Part shown: piece by piece, positions 57,000 through 64,000 of the stretch
Layout of the letters: every line of letters begins with the position of its first letter
Position numbering within the stretch: the stretch's first letter is position 1
The notes under the pieces: generated by a model
Seen by the model: the letters and a program-made list of their open reading frames with translations, nothing else
The model's database searches: none
Told to the model about the DNA's origin: nothing
Program-made: the position numbers and the translations under genes
Origin: Bacillus sp. N1-1
Lineage (GTDB): Bacteria; Bacillota; Bacilli; Bacillales; Guptibacillaceae
Assembly (NCBI RefSeq): GCF_009818105.1
Contig: NZ_CP046564.1
Location: forward strand, 2,728,001-2,792,000
DNA length: 64,000 nt
Direction of reading: 5' to 3'

Positions 57000-57777
57000 C
57001 TATTTGCGTTCGTATTTTCTCGCGAATGATTGTCGTATTCTGCACGAAAAACCTGGCCTCCTCGATGTTCAACTAACCATTGAACTTGATAAAGAGTTAA
57101 TGAACCGACCATTTTATTGGCATTATCTTGAAAAGACAGGCGGAACGCCACGACCGATGACGCTTACGTTAATTACAAATCAAACTATTGAAGAGAAAGG
57201 TGAGTTTGTTCATTTTGGGGCACCAAGACTTCATCAAATTTTTTCATCAACAAAAAAACTCGCCTCTTCCATTCGTCTGTATGAGGATGTACAAACGAGT
57301 CAGCAACAGCAATATCCCCTTCATCCCTGGCTTTGTCTTAATATAAAAATTTCGTATCAATGTGACAGAAAAAAACACCGTCTTCTTTCACTTGGACTTC
57401 ACCTTGTTAGTGGAGCGGTAGTCGATGACTTTCACAATTTATTACTAGAAAAGTCGCTTACCCCAAAAATTCCTGACTACGCTTTTACCGTAACACCTAT
57501 CATTAAACCAGAAAGTGGATTTAAAAGACTCGAATCTGTTGTAGAAATGCTGCTCACAAAAGAGGACGTACAGTGGGCTGAAGAGGCAAGGATAAGATGG
57601 GCTTCTGATCAGCACCTTCTTGATCAATTTTACGAGGGCAATACGAATGATCAACGGTATGAAGTAGAAAAAGAGGCACTTAGGAAACAGTATGAGCCAA
57701 TCATTACTGCAGAAATTATTAATGGAGGTATTTTCCACCTTGTGCCCGGTATCGAATCACAACCTTATCCCACTTAA
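56977..57777 (+). CDS. yqhG: YqhG-family protein
   Basis: A 266-aa cytoplasmic protein without recognised domains, always paired with YqhH in Bacillus. It overlaps yqhH by 23 bp, and AAAGGAGGATTCAG precedes the ATG, so the two are translationally linked. Notable stretches: GLLDVQLTIELDKELMNRPF, YWHYLEKTGG and FVHFGAPRLHQIF. Possibly an accessory or substrate adaptor of the helicase (inference from context). Confidence 0.87.
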   Translation: MHQENIHNYLRSYFLANDCRILHEKPGLLDVQLTIELDKELMNRPFYWHYLEKTGGTPRPMTLTLITNQTIEEKGEFVHFGAPRLHQIFSSTKKLASSIRLYEDVQTSQQQQYPLHPWLCLNIKISYQCDRKKHRLLSLGLHLVSGAVVDDFHNLLLEKSLTPKIPDYAFTVTPIIKPESGFKRLESVVEMLLTKEDVQWAEEARIRWASDQHLLDQFYEGNTNDQRYEVEKEALRKQYEPIITAEIINGGIFHLVPGIESQPYPT

Positions 57778-57806
57778 AAAAGCTCGGACTCAACTGTCCG
57801 AGCTTT
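57775..57806 (-). terminator. Terminator of yqzE, shared with yqhG
   Basis: AAAGCTCGGAC / GTCCGAGCTTT perfect 11-bp stem with a 6-nt loop; TTTTTT follows on the minus strand. It separates convergent yqhG and yqzE, and the 5' arm is within yqzE codons. Confidence 0.87.
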
Positions 57807-57987
57807 CACGCTTCGTTTTCTTAATGAACATCGATACCGACATTGGAATGATGCCAAACCATCGAAACAAAAAAGGCTGCTTTTTTGCCTTTCTTACAGC
57901 ACGCTGCTGCTGTCTTTCTTCTTTTGGTTGATCGATATATGAGACAACTTGTTGTGTCATATATTTCACTAAATCATTTGATGACAT
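57790..57987 (-). CDS. yqzE: YqzE-family small protein
   Basis: A 65-aa protein: MSSNDLVKYMTQQVVSYIDQ, a Lys/Arg/Gln-rich middle (RQQQRAVRKAKKQ) and a hydrophobic C-terminal segment (FRWFGIIPMSVSMFI). This matches YqzE, found beside comG in Bacillus. The ATG at 57987 has AAAAGGGTGATCAAG upstream; the open frame beyond it lacks a ribosome site. Function unknown. Confidence 0.87.
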   Translation of the reverse strand: MSSNDLVKYMTQQVVSYIDQPKEERQQQRAVRKAKKQPFLFRWFGIIPMSVSMFIKKTKRESSDS

Positions 57988-58044
57988 CTTGATCACCCTT
58001 TTATCATTGTCTTCATTATTAAGGGTGTCCAAATATTTAGTTTT

Positions 58045-58542
58045 TTATCCTATGCGTTGACATATTTCGGCGACAATGTCTTTTACTGAACGATTCGTCG
58101 TTTCAATTTCATAATCTGCTTGACGGTATAACGGCAGCCTTTCCATGAATATGGCGTTAATCTTATTTTGCTTGTTATCTCCGGCAAGCAATGGCCTTGA
58201 AGTATCGCCTTCTAACCGCTTAACAATTTCTTCAGGCTCACAGTGTAAGTAGATCATTGTTCCATTCTGTTTCATAAAAGAGCGATTTTTTTCACTTAAG
58301 ACGATCCCACCGCCTGTACTAATAATAATATTTTCAGTTGGAAGATCTTTGAGAGACGCTGCCTCATATGATCGAAATGCTTTCTCCCCCTCACTTTCAA
58401 AAATAACTGGGATTTCTTTGCCTTGCATTTTCGTGACATGCTTATCCGTATCCTCTGAAGGAAGAGCTAACTCTTTTGATAACTCTTCAGCAACAGTTGT
58501 TTTCCCTGATCCCATAAATCCCGTTAAGTAGATCGCTTTCAC
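58045..58542 (-). CDS. aroK: Shikimate kinase
   Basis: Phosphorylates shikimate in aromatic amino acid synthesis (165 aa). Walker A GFMGSGKTTVAEEL near the N-terminus, EDTDKHVTK with substrate Asp, STGGGIVL, and the lid with LEGDTSRPLL. Slightly shorter than many homologues but complete. GTG start with GTGAGGG upstream; it follows comGG by 2 bp, so it may be read with comG. Confidence 0.94.
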   Translation of the reverse strand: MKAIYLTGFMGSGKTTVAEELSKELALPSEDTDKHVTKMQGKEIPVIFESEGEKAFRSYEAASLKDLPTENIIISTGGGIVLSEKNRSFMKQNGTMIYLHCEPEEIVKRLEGDTSRPLLAGDNKQNKINAIFMERLPLYRQADYEIETTNRSVKDIVAEICQRIG

Positions 58543-58544
58543 GT

Positions 58545-58964
58545 TTATCCCTCACTCCATTCTAAGACTTCTTTCAATGTTTGATTGTATTGGAACATCG
58601 CAAAAACCTTCGTTTCATTTTGAGTTGTTCCATTTAGCGTGATGTAAATAACTTCTGAAGGAGAAGACTGAATCGCGGCGTGAACCGTGCCTTCTTCGTA
58701 AGTAAAAGTTTTCTCGGTAGTTTCGACATCTGTTTTCTGTATATATGAAATTGTATCTTTCATTCCTAGCACTAGCAAGGAATGCTTTTTGAATTGTTCC
58801 TCTTCACGATCTAGAAATGCTCGTTCGTTCATTGTCGCATGACATAAATGAAAAATGAACCCAAGAAGAAGTGTGCTAATTAGCATCATCATTGCAGTCA
58901 TATAGCCTTGCTCATCCAGTTGCTTAAGACATTTGAAAACTAACTTGTTTCTCTTTTTTTCCAT
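58545..58964 (-). CDS. comGG: Competence protein ComGG-like
   Basis: A 139-aa protein with one N-terminal helix (YMTAMMMLISTLLLGFIFHL) and an extracytoplasmic domain; as in other ComGG proteins there is no clear prepilin cleavage motif. The sequence is poorly conserved and identity rests on its place as last comG gene. It overlaps comGF by 41 bp. Confidence 0.8.
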   Translation of the reverse strand: MEKKRNKLVFKCLKQLDEQGYMTAMMMLISTLLLGFIFHLCHATMNERAFLDREEEQFKKHSLLVLGMKDTISYIQKTDVETTEKTFTYEEGTVHAAIQSSPSEVIYITLNGTTQNETKVFAMFQYNQTLKEVLEWSEG

Positions 58965-59337
58965 TATTTAAATCCACCTCGATCATTACTCTCCTACCGG
59001 AGATCTCAACGGTAAATTCTCTAATCTCTTGTAAGACAATTTCATGACCGGTATTATTGACACGCCGACGTATAGAAGATCCATACCTTTCGTACTTAAC
59101 GATCGCTCCATCTTTTTTCGTTAGTTCAATACTTTCCTTACTACGTACAATTTGAGTGGCTTCTCGCACTTCTTTAGAAAACAAGTGAAAAAACAAGCGT
59201 GCTTCTTCTTGCTGAAAATCTGCCCCTGAGTTTTGGATGGCCGCGCTCATTAGTAAAGGAAGTACCCATACAATAGCCAACAATATGGTCAAGGTTAGCA
59301 TTAGTTCAAGTAACGTAATCCCTTTTTCATTCCTCAT
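58924..59337 (-). CDS. comGF: Minor pseudopilin ComGF
   Basis: A 137-aa minor pseudopilin of the DNA-uptake pseudopilus. MRNEKGITLLELMLTLTILL has the type IV pilin-like pattern G-x-x-L-L-E followed by a hydrophobic helix. The ATG lies in the end of comGE (11-bp overlap) without a strong ribosome site, which suggests coupling. C-terminal VEISGRRVMIEVDLNNGK fits the family. Confidence 0.88.
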   Translation of the reverse strand: MRNEKGITLLELMLTLTILLAIVWVLPLLMSAAIQNSGADFQQEEARLFFHLFSKEVREATQIVRSKESIELTKKDGAIVKYERYGSSIRRRVNNTGHEIVLQEIREFTVEISGRRVMIEVDLNNGKKEKQVSFQMS

Positions 59338-59680
59338 AAGGCAAACTTCTGCATATCAATAATTCATTCTTTTTCTCTTCATTATAAGAAATGCACAACC
59401 CATTCGGTGTTTCTGTCAAGAAAAAAACAGTGCCTTCCACTATTTCTTGCTTAGGAGGTACCACATTGTTTAACACGAAGTCATTCCAGTAATAATCGAG
59501 CAAAATGACCGCTTCTTTTCTCGTCTGGATGTTCATTCGCTCCTCATAAAGTTGAGCATAAATTGGCAATGCAGCGGAAGATAAAACAGTAAGTATAGAA
59601 AGGGCTGTCAAACCATCAAGTAACGAGTAACCATTACAATTTTTTAATATAGAAGCGACCTGCTCCCACTTGTACAACAA
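59327..59680 (-). CDS. comGE: Minor pseudopilin ComGE
   Basis: A 117-aa pseudopilin. NGYSLLDGLTALSILTVLSS is a prepilin-type signal with Asp in place of the usual Glu5. The TTG start overlaps comGD by 47 bp and has AAGGAGG nine bases upstream. Needed with ComGD, GF and GG for pseudopilus assembly. Confidence 0.85.
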   Translation of the reverse strand: MLYKWEQVASILKNCNGYSLLDGLTALSILTVLSSAALPIYAQLYEERMNIQTRKEAVILLDYYWNDFVLNNVVPPKQEIVEGTVFFLTETPNGLCISYNEEKKNELLICRSLPYEE

Positions 59681-60086
59681 GCTTATACTCCTCCTTACCC
59701 GCCTTCATATAAAGGGTACCTGCCTTTTGAACATTTCCATTACCGCCATAAACAATTTGATACCCCATTGTTCCTTCATCAATTGTGATGTGATCTGGAA
59801 TCTCATTCGTTCTCACTACCGTTGAAGCAGTACCTTGGATACTATAAATACCTTTACTTGGGGAGATTGAGAATCGATAAGAAGAACCATTTACATAAGC
59901 CAGTTCTTGAGTATACCTAAGATCCGATTGAATCTCTTCCAGGAAATGTTTTGTCAAAGAAGCATTTTGCGTAGGTGTAACGTGGAGAAAAACCAGTGTT
60001 AAAAGAATGGATAATAGAGAAAGTACGATCATCATCTCAATCAAGGTATAGCCAAAAGAATTTATTAATAAATAAAACCGCTTCAT
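59634..60086 (-). CDS. comGD: Minor pseudopilin ComGD
   Basis: A 150-aa pseudopilin with FGYTLIEMMIVLSLLSILLT, cleaved after the Gly, and the C-terminal VQVGAGRFYIKK typical of ComGD. The ATG at 60086 overlaps the comGC stop (ATGA), a coupling arrangement; the longer upstream frame is not conserved. Confidence 0.9.
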   Translation of the reverse strand: MKRFYLLINSFGYTLIEMMIVLSLLSILLTLVFLHVTPTQNASLTKHFLEEIQSDLRYTQELAYVNGSSYRFSISPSKGIYSIQGTASTVVRTNEIPDHITIDEGTMGYQIVYGGNGNVQKAGTLYMKAGKEEYKLVVQVGAGRFYIKKL

Positions 60087-60415
60087 TCCCCTGCTAAATC
60101 CACTTTTCCATCTGTGATCGTTAAGGCCTCTCCTCCTGGACAAGTGGTTTCTTCCATATCAAGATACTCCTCTGTAACAAGATCATCAATTGCAGCTGGA
60201 AGTTTATTTTCATTTGCTTTGTATGCTGCTACCTGTGTTTGAGCGACTTTAATCGTTGCCTCACAACTTTTCTCTTCAACCACTTTGTTATTTTTCGTCA
60301 AGCCAGGAACAGCAATTAAAAGAAGAACGGAAATAATCATGATAACTATCATCATTTCAATGAGCGTAAACCCTTTTTCTTGTTTAAATAAGCTTATCCA
60401 TTTTCTTAATTTCAT
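60083..60415 (-). CDS. comGC: Major competence pseudopilin ComGC
   Basis: Main subunit of the transformation pseudopilus (110 aa). KQEKGFTLIEMMIVIMII is the prepilin peptidase site, cut between Gly15 and Phe16. Two cysteines (51 and 92) are placed to form the intramolecular disulfide known for ComGC. AAGGGGGAAGTAATAA precedes the ATG. Confidence 0.94.
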   Translation of the reverse strand: MKLRKWISLFKQEKGFTLIEMMIVIMIISVLLLIAVPGLTKNNKVVEEKSCEATIKVAQTQVAAYKANENKLPAAIDDLVTEEYLDMEETTCPGGEALTITDGKVDLAGE

Positions 60416-60429
60416 TTATTACTTCCCCC

Positions 60430-61458
60430 TTAAATATTTTGCAAATAATAAAACATGGGCATTAGAATGGACATAAACATTAACATCACGACAAGACCTA
60501 CACCGACAAAACTAACAGGCTGCAAAATCATAAACCCTTTCTTGACAAGCTCCTCAAATCGTTCGCCAACCACCTCCCCATATAGAATAAGCTCCCTGCC
60601 GAGATTACCACTTACTTGTCCATGCATTAAAATTTCTTTGAACTCAGGTACATATAAACTAGTGTGATCAAATAAACCTTCTAACTTTTCCCCGCGCATT
60701 AACGACAGGGAAACCCGATTAGCTTCCTCTTGAAAAAAAACAAAATGCGATTGCTTTGTTAACAGCGAAAAAGCCTCGGCAATGGAAAGACCACTTTGAA
60801 GTAATAGACCTAAGTGAAGGGAGGTATGATGAGTGAGGTAGAGAGGGATAAAGAGGTGAACGAATGGTACTTTACTATAAATAATCATTTTCTGTACTGC
60901 AGAACTTCGTTTGTTTTTCACTAACGTAGAAAGATAAAATGCAATGGAAAGTACAATAACACCTACAACAATAGCGGGCATAAACCGAACAAGCTCCATA
61001 AAAAACTTCGAAATAAATGGGAGAGGAACATCGAGCGTTTGGTACAACGTATTAAATTGAGGCAATAAGTACTTTCCTACCACAAATAACATAATGGCCG
61101 TCATCCAAAATAGAAAGATTGGATAAGCAAGCGTACTGCGTAGACGTTTTTGCCATTCACTTCTTGTTTTCATTAACTGTCCAGATGCAGATATGCCTGT
61201 CGCAAAATCACGCTGTTCAGACATATACAAGTAAGATAATATATCTCCTGGGAAGTTAAAATCAGCTAGAACATCATGAAAGGAGTCCCCACCTTTTAAC
61301 CTCACAATAATCATTTCAATGTTTGATCGAATATGATCATTCTGATATAAAGCATAAACCTCCAGACATTTTGAAAGCGAATACCCCTCTTCAAGCATCT
61401 TCCCTACCCGACAAAGAAAGTCTGCTTTTCGATCAAGCTTCCATTTGGATCGTCTCAC
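60430..61458 (-). CDS. comGB: Competence membrane platform protein ComGB
   Basis: GspF/PilC-type platform protein (342 aa) with two repeats of the T2SF domain and helices near 110-130, 160-180 and 320-340. MLEEGYSLSKCLEVYAL and LLLQSGLSIAEAFSLLTKQ are the paired domain motifs. GTG start overlapping comGA by 26 bp. Confidence 0.92.
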   Translation of the reverse strand: MRRSKWKLDRKADFLCRVGKMLEEGYSLSKCLEVYALYQNDHIRSNIEMIIVRLKGGDSFHDVLADFNFPGDILSYLYMSEQRDFATGISASGQLMKTRSEWQKRLRSTLAYPIFLFWMTAIMLFVVGKYLLPQFNTLYQTLDVPLPFISKFFMELVRFMPAIVVGVIVLSIAFYLSTLVKNKRSSAVQKMIIYSKVPFVHLFIPLYLTHHTSLHLGLLLQSGLSIAEAFSLLTKQSHFVFFQEEANRVSLSLMRGEKLEGLFDHTSLYVPEFKEILMHGQVSGNLGRELILYGEVVGERFEELVKKGFMILQPVSFVGVGLVVMLMFMSILMPMFYYLQNI

Positions 61459-62515
61459 GGTTAAATAATCCCAACTCCTTCTCTACGGTTTCTTTTTGAA
61501 TATAGCCTAAGGCATAGGCTCTAAGAATGTAATCTTTAATTGTGGATTGACCTGGTATGGTTAAAAGCTCTGGATAATCGAGGGCTTTTTGAAGGTGGAG
61601 ACCTGCGAGGATTTCAACAACAGCAAGCTTTCTACGAGTTCTTCTTTTAAGACATTCGAGAGAACACACATCACAATAGGGACACTTTAATGGAACTAAC
61701 CGCTGAGTTGCAACGCCTCTTAACGTCTGGGTGATGTTATGAAGTGGGATACCGAACTCGAGTAATCTTGGAATGCATTCAAGTGTACTTCCCGTATGGA
61801 GTGTGGAGACAACCAAATGGCCAGTCATACTAGCTCTTATTGCGAGTTGAGCAGTTTGTTCATCACGTATCTCTCCTACGACAAGAATATCAGGATCATG
61901 CCTTAAACCGGCTTTAAAACCCTCATAATACGAAAGTCCAGCCTTCTCGTTCACTTCCATTTGAATAAAATCAGGATTTCTCTTTTCGATCGGATCTTCT
62001 ATTGTGAGAACACGGCGATGTCGCTTTACGCTTAACGTTTGAAGTAAGGAATACATGGTTGTCGTTTTACCTGATCCAGTAGGGCCTGTGATCATAAATA
62101 AACCACTGTTACAGCTAACAATCTGAAGAAGTCGGTTTGCAATTGAGGGAAAAAGAAAAAGTTCTTTAAAGGAGTGAGTTTCATCTTGTGGCAAAATACG
62201 AATAACGAGACTTTCGTGGTACGGAGTTGGAATTGTAGAGAGACGGAGATGTAGTTTTCTTGGGTAAAGAATCATATCCATGGCACCATTTTGAGGACGA
62301 CGTTTTTCACCAATGTCCATTCCGCTCAGAAATTTAAAATGAGACAATAGCTTTTCAGCGACACTCATCGGTAACCATAAAGCATCATAAAGTCGATTAT
62401 CCACCCGAAATTGTATGGATGCACCTTTCTCCTTTGGATGAAAATGTACATCAGATGCCCCCACTTCCATCGCTTGTTTGATAATGTCTTTCCCCTTTTC
62501 TTCAATATTCAGCAA
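61433..62515 (-). CDS. comGA: Competence traffic ATPase ComGA
   Basis: Secretion ATPase (360 aa) driving pseudopilus assembly. Walker A TGPTGSGKTTTMYSLL, Asp box and Walker B DILVVGEIRDEQTAQLA, His box STLHTGSTLE, and a C-terminal Cys cluster CPYCDVCSLEC. TTG start with AAAGGA nine bases upstream. First gene of the operon, which is ComK-activated in B. subtilis; no convincing ComK box was found here. Confidence 0.94.
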   Translation of the reverse strand: MLNIEEKGKDIIKQAMEVGASDVHFHPKEKGASIQFRVDNRLYDALWLPMSVAEKLLSHFKFLSGMDIGEKRRPQNGAMDMILYPRKLHLRLSTIPTPYHESLVIRILPQDETHSFKELFLFPSIANRLLQIVSCNSGLFMITGPTGSGKTTTMYSLLQTLSVKRHRRVLTIEDPIEKRNPDFIQMEVNEKAGLSYYEGFKAGLRHDPDILVVGEIRDEQTAQLAIRASMTGHLVVSTLHTGSTLECIPRLLEFGIPLHNITQTLRGVATQRLVPLKCPYCDVCSLECLKRRTRRKLAVVEILAGLHLQKALDYPELLTIPGQSTIKDYILRAYALGYIQKETVEKELGLFNRETIQMEA

Positions 62516-62541
62516 AACACACCATCCTTTCGTCTAAATTC

Positions 62542-62557
62542 ACGATTTTAAAATCGT
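62542..62557. repeat. 16-bp perfect palindrome upstream of comGA
   Basis: ACGATTTTAAAATCGT, 26 bp upstream of the comGA TTG. It does not fit the AAAA-N5-TTTT ComK half-box. It may be an operator or simply overlap a -10 (TAAAAT). Confidence 0.5.
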
Positions 62558-62593
62558 AAAGAAAAGGATTCGCCAGGTGAATGGTAAATCCTT
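62557..62593 (-). terminator. Weak terminator after the alpha/beta hydrolase gene
   Basis: AAGGATT / AATCCTT with inner GG/CC pairs, followed by TTCTTT on the minus strand. Weak T tract. Confidence 0.5.
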
Positions 62594-62617
62594 CTTATAA
62601 AAATTATAAATATATAT

Positions 62618-63454
62618 TTATTTATCTGTAAACTCTTTAATAATTAAATTAAACAAACGCTCTTCTTCAAGAAATGGGTAATGATTGCTTTCTTCAAAAA
62701 CAACCAACTTTGCATTCGGAATCATACTGGCGATTTCTTCGGAAAAAGAAAGGGGACACTGTACATCATATCTGCCACAAGCAATAAGAGTATGCGTAGT
62801 GATCTCAGAAAGCTGTTTTGTTACATCAAACTGTAAAATTTCTCTAGCAAAGAAATTCATTCGAGCTGCTGCCATCTTTTTATGTATTGGTTTTGAAAAT
62901 AAGATCCTATATTGCTCTGGTCGATAAAGAGAAAGTTTCGTCCTTTCCTCAGTTATTTTTTTTCGTTCATTTTGCTCAAGATAAGGATCTTTTAACCGCT
63001 CAATAAACTGCTGCATCACCTCATATTGAGGATGTTCAACATGATAGATACAAGCGGAAGAAGAAGAGGCGTATTCTCTAGCAGCAGCTCCTACAATGAT
63101 TAATCCTGCCAGCGAATTTGATGCATGAATCCCATATACGCAGCCGAGCATTCCTCCTGTAGAATGCCCTGCAAATAACCATTTTCGAATTTGCAACGTT
63201 TCGCGTATGCTTTCAAGATCAAACACCGTTTCAATCATAAAAAATTCGTACGGGGAGTTAACAGAGTCTGAGTTACCTGCTTCTTTAAGATTCACTAAAT
63301 ATACGGTATAGTTTTTTGTAAATACATCTGCAAAATAATCGCCACTGTTATTAAATTTGGAATAAAGATGCGTCACGCAAAGTGGCAGACCATTACCTTT
63401 CACAAAAACCTCAAACTTACCTCGTTCTGTTTCAACGAAAAGTTGTTTCCACAT
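62618..63454 (-). CDS. Alpha/beta hydrolase
   Basis: A 278-aa alpha/beta hydrolase. The nucleophile elbow FAGHSTGGMLG gives Ser98; Asp230 (GRYDVQCPL) and His258 (ESNHYPFLEE) complete the triad. A helical lid lies about 125-185. No signal peptide. Resembles proline iminopeptidase-like and carboxylesterase members; the substrate cannot be told. TTTTGGAGGATCCGTA precedes the ATG. Confidence 0.85.
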   Translation of the reverse strand: MWKQLFVETERGKFEVFVKGNGLPLCVTHLYSKFNNSGDYFADVFTKNYTVYLVNLKEAGNSDSVNSPYEFFMIETVFDLESIRETLQIRKWLFAGHSTGGMLGCVYGIHASNSLAGLIIVGAAAREYASSSSACIYHVEHPQYEVMQQFIERLKDPYLEQNERKKITEERTKLSLYRPEQYRILFSKPIHKKMAAARMNFFAREILQFDVTKQLSEITTHTLIACGRYDVQCPLSFSEEIASMIPNAKLVVFEESNHYPFLEEERLFNLIIKEFTDK

Positions 63455-63500
63455 TACGGATCCTCCAAACTGATGGAACTTTTAAAATAAGGATGACAGT

Positions 63501-63818
63501 CTACTCAAGAACGACAGCTGTGCCGTAGGCAATAATTTCTGATGCACTTGCCATAACAGCTGAAGACTGTAACCTGAAAGCCACTATCGCATTGGCTCCC
63601 TTGCTTTCTGCATCCTTTACCATTCTTGCGATTGCTCTTTGTCTAGCGTCTGTCATCATTTCGGTATACTCCGTTATTTCACCGCCTACAATTGTTCGAA
63701 GACTTGCAAGTATGTCCTTCCCCACGTGCTTAGACTGAACAGTGCTTCCTCTAACATATCCAATCACTTCTTTAATATTTTTATTTGCAACTTGATCAGT
63801 AGTTACGATCATCATCAT
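63501..63818 (-). CDS. YbjQ-family (UPF0145) protein
   Basis: A 105-aa member of the YbjQ/YdgI-like heavy-metal-binding domain family, expected to form a pentamer. VIGYVRGSTVQSKHVGKDILASL, ARQRAIARMVKDAESKGANAIVAF and IIAYGTAVVLE are hallmarks. Start ATG at 63818 has AAGGAGGAACAAA upstream and overlaps the previous gene by 23 bp. No activity is established. Confidence 0.88.
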   Translation of the reverse strand: MMMIVTTDQVANKNIKEVIGYVRGSTVQSKHVGKDILASLRTIVGGEITEYTEMMTDARQRAIARMVKDAESKGANAIVAFRLQSSAVMASASEIIAYGTAVVLE

Positions 63819-63990
63819 TTTGTTCCTCCTTCTCCCTATTCCTTCGATCTTTAATAAGCAAATAAATCAAGAAACCAAGTGAAAGCGCATATCCGATCAT
63901 TACGAGCGGAACCCATGATGTATTGATAAAAAACATAACGACAATCAGAACTTGAAAGATTGAAGCACTTATTAACAATAGTATTTTCAT
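63796..63990 (-). CDS. Small two-helix membrane protein
   Basis: A 64-aa protein with two hydrophobic segments (LLLISASIFQVLIVVMFFI; LVMIGYALSLGFLIYLLI) and a charged tail (KDRRNREKEEQNDDDRN). Unrecognised. It overlaps the YbjQ-family gene by 23 bp, so the two are likely co-translated and the pair may act at the membrane. Only ten bases precede the ATG inside the window, so the ribosome site is not fully visible and the start is provisional. Confidence 0.65.
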   Translation of the reverse strand: MKILLLISASIFQVLIVVMFFINTSWVPLVMIGYALSLGFLIYLLIKDRRNREKEEQNDDDRNY

Positions 63991-64000
63991 TGCGCCTATC

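Noticed and set aside
1..64000. CRISPR arrays, insertion sequences, prophage or tRNA genes
   Set aside because: No spaced direct repeats, transposase or integrase frames, or tRNA-like cloverleaf with CCA end were seen.

Overview
The window is an ordinary, gene-dense chromosomal stretch from a Bacillaceae member (Firmicutes, low to moderate G+C, AGGAGG-type ribosome binding sites, many GTG/TTG starts). Gene order follows the Bacillus subtilis spo0A-comG core: bkd operon, spo0A, spoIVB, recN, ahrC, yqxC, dxs, ispA, xseBA, nusB, accCB, spoIIIA, efp, yqhT-yqhL, gcv, yqhHG, comG. The spo0A, spoIVB and spoIIIA genes imply an endospore former. A halophilic or alkaliphilic relative of B. halodurans is suggested by an OLE RNA with its partner gene oapA. 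No transposon, prophage, tRNA, rRNA or CRISPR array was seen.

Region 1 (1-6840): methylmalonyl-CoA mutase, a tiny Prli42-type stressosome anchor gene, an L,D-transpeptidase, a YqjA-type membrane protein, an arginine-type ABC importer with candidate ArgR sites, and bacilliredoxin BrxB. Region 2 (6845-17446): the complete branched-chain keto-acid operon (ptb-bcd-buk-lpdV-bfmBAA-bfmBAB-bfmBB) behind a textbook sigma-54 promoter, with its activator bkdR. Together these convert Leu/Ile/Val to branched acyl-CoAs for membrane lipids and energy; the mutase could take propionyl-derived methylmalonyl-CoA onward.

Region 3 (17537-29374): spo0A, spoIVB, recN, argR, tlyA, dxs, oapA, OLE RNA, ispA, xseB, xseA, nusB. 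Between ispA and oapA lies about 760 bp without a gene, folding into many nested stems and preceded by its own consensus promoter. This is the most unusual object in the window: an OLE (ornate, large, extremophilic) RNA locus. folD, normally between nusB and xseA, is absent there.

Region 4 (29586-37631): yqhY, accC, accB and the eight-gene spoIIIA operon with yqhV. Region 5 (37741-42985): a self-contained TetR/ABC exporter operon with twin operators, then efp, papA, aroQ and yqhR. Region 6 (43207-50825): yqhQ, yqhP, a patatin-like lipase, mntR, an adenosylcobalamin-dependent ribonucleotide reductase with tandem NrdR boxes, lipM, and a rhodanese-like protein without its catalytic cysteine. Region 7 (50895-64000): glycine cleavage genes under a tandem glycine riboswitch, a SNF2-type helicase with yqhG, yqzE, aroK, the comG competence pseudopilus operon, an alpha/beta hydrolase, a YbjQ-family protein and a small membrane protein.

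Two cross-cutting points. Two enzymes here (methylmalonyl-CoA mutase and NrdJ) need adenosylcobalamin. In at least eleven genes the intrinsic terminator stem starts in or next to the stop codon, an arrangement expected where RNA polymerase outruns the ribosome.
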